Shown here one piece after another: positions 14,666 through 15,892 of a stretch of 15,892 nucleotides of DNA. This stretch comes from Metaruminococcus_A sp900762715 (lineage in GTDB: Bacteria > Bacillota > Clostridia > Oscillospirales > Ruminococcaceae): assembly GCA_048204295.1 (NCBI GenBank), contig DBFBLF010000053.1, positions 1 through 15,892 on the forward strand, in the 5' to 3' direction. How positions within the stretch are numbered: position 1 is the stretch's first letter; every line of letters begins with the position of its first letter. Under the pieces are notes generated by a model. The model saw nothing but the letters and a program-made list of their open reading frames with translations. It ran no database searches and was not told the DNA's origin. Position numbers and translations under genes: made by a program.

Positions 14666-14941
14666 TTACACCGAAACTTCTTTCTCGTGACTTCCCTCAT
14701 ATTTTTTCTTTGTTGCCAAACCGCCCCGGATATGGCGTTCTTCCTTATTTATTTTCAGCACCTCAGCCACCTGTTTATACAGCTGGGGATTTATTTTTTT
14801 CAAACGTTCCGTCACGTCTTTATGTACCGTGCTCTTGCTGACTCCAAATTTTTTTGCCGTGCTTCTCACCGTTGCTTTCTGTGAAATCAGGTATTCTGCC
14901 AGTTCCACGCTACGATCTTCCAAAAAATGTTTATCCTTCAA
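14666..14941 (-). CDS. spoIIID: Sporulation transcriptional regulator SpoIIID
   Basis: A 91-residue DNA-binding protein that, in B. subtilis, acts in the mother cell to switch the sigma-E regulon towards sigma-K. The helix-turn-helix TVRSTAKKFGVSKSTVHKDV (24-43) is nearly identical to that of known SpoIIID, and the C-terminal basic helix RHIRGGLATKKKY (69-81) is the family's second DNA contact. I chose the TTG at 14939-14941 because a GGAGGTG lies six bases upstream; that motif would fall inside the coding region if the ATG at 14954-14956 were used. Its presence shows the organism has a sporulation programme or descends from a spore former. The tail after residue 82 is variable in the family. 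Confidence 0.95.
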   Translation of the reverse strand: MKDKHFLEDRSVELAEYLISQKATVRSTAKKFGVSKSTVHKDVTERLKKINPQLYKQVAEVLKINKEERHIRGGLATKKKYEGSHEKEVSV

Positions 14942-14962
14942 CCACGACACCTCCATTATGGG

Positions 14963-14972
14963 TTTTGTCCTA
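14963..14972 (-). promoter_or_regulatory. Possible SpoIIID self-binding box
   Basis: TAGGACAAAA on the minus strand matches the B. subtilis SpoIIID consensus WWRRACARNY at 9 of 10 positions. It lies at about the transcription start of spoIIID. Such short degenerate boxes occur often by chance. Confidence 0.3.
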
Positions 14973-14976
14973 CTTA

Positions 14977-15005
14977 TTTGTATGTCGCCGTCGAATCACT
15001 TATGA
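14977..15005 (-). promoter_or_regulatory. Sigma-E-like promoter of spoIIID
   Basis: TCATAAG (14999-15005), exactly 14 bases, then CATACAAA (14977-14984). The B. subtilis sigma-E pattern is KMATATT-14-CATACAMT, so the -10 matches except its last base and the -35 at five of seven positions. spoIIID is a sigma-E-dependent gene in B. subtilis, which fits. Confidence 0.6.
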
Positions 15006-15053
15006 AAGGTTTTGAACTTTTTGATTTAAGTATTCTTTCTGCAAGATATAGTT

Positions 15054-15088
15054 ATAGGGTAGAGAAATAAATCTCTACCCTATTTTTT
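15054..15088 (+). terminator. Strong terminator-type hairpin oriented on the plus strand
   Basis: A perfect 12-bp stem ATAGGGTAGAGA / TCTCTACCCTAT (15054-15065 with 15072-15083), a 6-base loop, and TTTTT (15084-15088) on the plus strand. On the minus strand the stem directly follows the lipoprotein stop codon, but the bases after it are AACTATATC, not a T-run. It may still reduce readthrough of the minus-strand genes. Confidence 0.65.
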
Positions 15089-15521
15089 AGGATTTATTCG
15101 GATGCAGTTCGCTGCACAGATTATTGAGTGTGTCGTCAAACTCCCAATGATAATACACCTTATTGATCGTGATCGACTCTTTACTGCTCCCAGACAAAAC
15201 AGACTGTTTGCCGTCGTTATAGTTTACCGTGATGCGCCAATTTTCACCGTAATATATCGTATCATGACTGTCATAGAGTTTCAGTTTATTCAGTGCATCC
15301 ACTACACGCACAATATCCTTTTCGTCCAAGTCGACATAAATATAATCCGCTTCTACGGGGTATTCAACACGAATACTTTCTATCGTTTCAACTGTCAAGT
15401 GTTCAAACGGTTTGCTTGAATTTTTAACGCATCCGGCAAAGCAGAGCGCAAGGATGAGAAAGCAGACAAAGAAATAAAAAGCAACTTTTATCGTCCTTTT
15501 CTTACTGAAAAATGTATCCAT
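15087..15521 (-). CDS. Small predicted lipoprotein of unknown function
   Basis: 144 residues. The N-terminus is basic (KKRTIK), followed by a hydrophobic helix (12-29) and a lipobox-like LCFAGC with the candidate lipidated Cys at 31; Phe at -3 is less usual than Leu. The mature part of about 114 residues is hydrophilic, with HLTVETIESIRVEYPVEADY and a beta-rich C-terminal half (WRITVNYNDGKQSVLSG); I do not recognise a family. The ATG has GGTAGGTG four bases upstream and overlaps the end of the upstream membrane-protein gene by 34 bases, so the two are probably expressed together. The coding sequence is clearly more AT-rich than the genes from spoIIID leftward, which hints at a different origin. 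Confidence 0.75.
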   Translation of the reverse strand: MDTFFSKKRTIKVAFYFFVCFLILALCFAGCVKNSSKPFEHLTVETIESIRVEYPVEADYIYVDLDEKDIVRVVDALNKLKLYDSHDTIYYGENWRITVNYNDGKQSVLSGSSKESITINKVYYHWEFDDTLNNLCSELHPNKS

Positions 15522-15892
15522 ATAGCACCTACCACAAAAAATATAAGTGTAACAATAACTAAAGCTCCCCAGATTGCAGCATTATATGATGTTGACATTT
15601 CGTATCCACCACCATATAGACTATCTTCTTTTTTTAAGGATAATAAATAACTTTTAATATCGTCTTTATTATACGCTTTTCCGCTGATAATTTTAGAGTT
15701 GTACTCAGAAGTAAATGGAATATAATACTCTAAATCATTCTGTTGTACATAAAGGATATTAAATATACTCCCCTTAAGCGTAACCATTGCCAAGAATTCA
15801 GGAGAAATAATATTATTATTTTCAAGAACCTTTTCAATAATGTTTGGGTTTACGACAAATTCATACATACTATTGTTACTCTTTTCAATTTC
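15488..15892 (-). CDS. Unrecognised C-terminally anchored membrane protein (probably 5'-truncated by the window edge)
   Basis: The frame is open from the stop at 15488-15490 to the right edge. An ATG exists at 15866-15868 (126 residues), but no ribosome binding site precedes it and the eight codons before it are open, so the real start is probably outside. The visible part has a polar region (ISPEFLAMVTLKGSIFNILY, YYIPFTSEYNSKIISGKAYN), a Gly/Ser-rich linker, one membrane helix (about 97-119) and a short basic tail (VRKGR). This is the layout of a C-terminal anchor with the bulk of the protein outside the cell. It is AT-rich like its neighbour, which it overlaps. No family is recognised. Confidence 0.65.
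   Translation of the reverse strand, partial: EIEKSNNSMYEFVVNPNIIEKVLENNNIISPEFLAMVTLKGSIFNILYVQQNDLEYYIPFTSEYNSKIISGKAYNKDDIKSYLLSLKKEDSLYGGGYEMSTSYNAAIWGALVIVTLIFFVVGAIWIHFSVRKGR

Noticed and set aside
1..15892. CRISPR array, prophage, transposon, toxin-antitoxin or defence system
   Set aside because: I found no regular repeats, transposase or integrase genes, or paired small toxin-antitoxin frames. The genes are nearly all core housekeeping functions.

Overview
The window looks like chromosome from a low-to-mid G+C, spore-forming Clostridia, most likely the Oscillospiraceae/Ruminococcaceae side of the class. I infer this from SpoIIID, a shared-type ECF module, a DUF5711-like beta-propeller anchor protein, strong AGGAGG-type ribosome binding sites and the sequence character of the housekeeping proteins. 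Every gene I can support lies on the minus strand, so transcription runs from high to low coordinates. No gap between genes exceeds 300 bases; the longest (9126-9363) holds a terminator, a promoter and a leader.

Right edge to left. The AT-rich end (15087-15892) carries two small unrecognised envelope genes: a membrane protein that runs off the edge and an overlapping lipoprotein. Next come spoIIID, with a sigma-E-like promoter, and popT (DUF368, undecaprenyl-phosphate translocase family). rpsO and pnp follow in their classical order. rpsO has a strong promoter and a structured leader whose internal loop can pair with its own Shine-Dalgarno sequence. pnp has a long imperfect hairpin in its leader and a good terminator behind it. 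A GH29 alpha-L-fucosidase gene with its own promoter and terminator is inserted between pnp and ruvC and looks like an accessory island in a core locus.

From 9125 down to the left edge there is one tightly packed run: ruvC, ruvA, ruvB, glmM, a class I RNA methyltransferase-like gene, ecfA1, ecfA2, ecfT, truA, a DUF5711-like gene and the first codons of a CvpA-like membrane protein. Gaps run from a 4-base overlap to about 23 bases, except about 107 bases before the last gene. The only clear promoter I see for this run lies upstream of ruvC. It combines Holliday-junction processing, peptidoglycan precursor synthesis (GlmM), vitamin/metal uptake energising (EcfA1A2T, with no S component in view) and tRNA pseudouridylation.

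I see no CRISPR array, prophage, insertion sequence, defence island or clearly new multi-gene system. The observations most worth checking are the apparent ATC start codon of the DUF5711-like gene, the predicted Shine-Dalgarno-sequestering pseudoknot in the rpsO leader, the pnp leader hairpin, the operator-like repeats before the fucosidase and popT genes, and a plus-strand terminator with no plus-strand gene.
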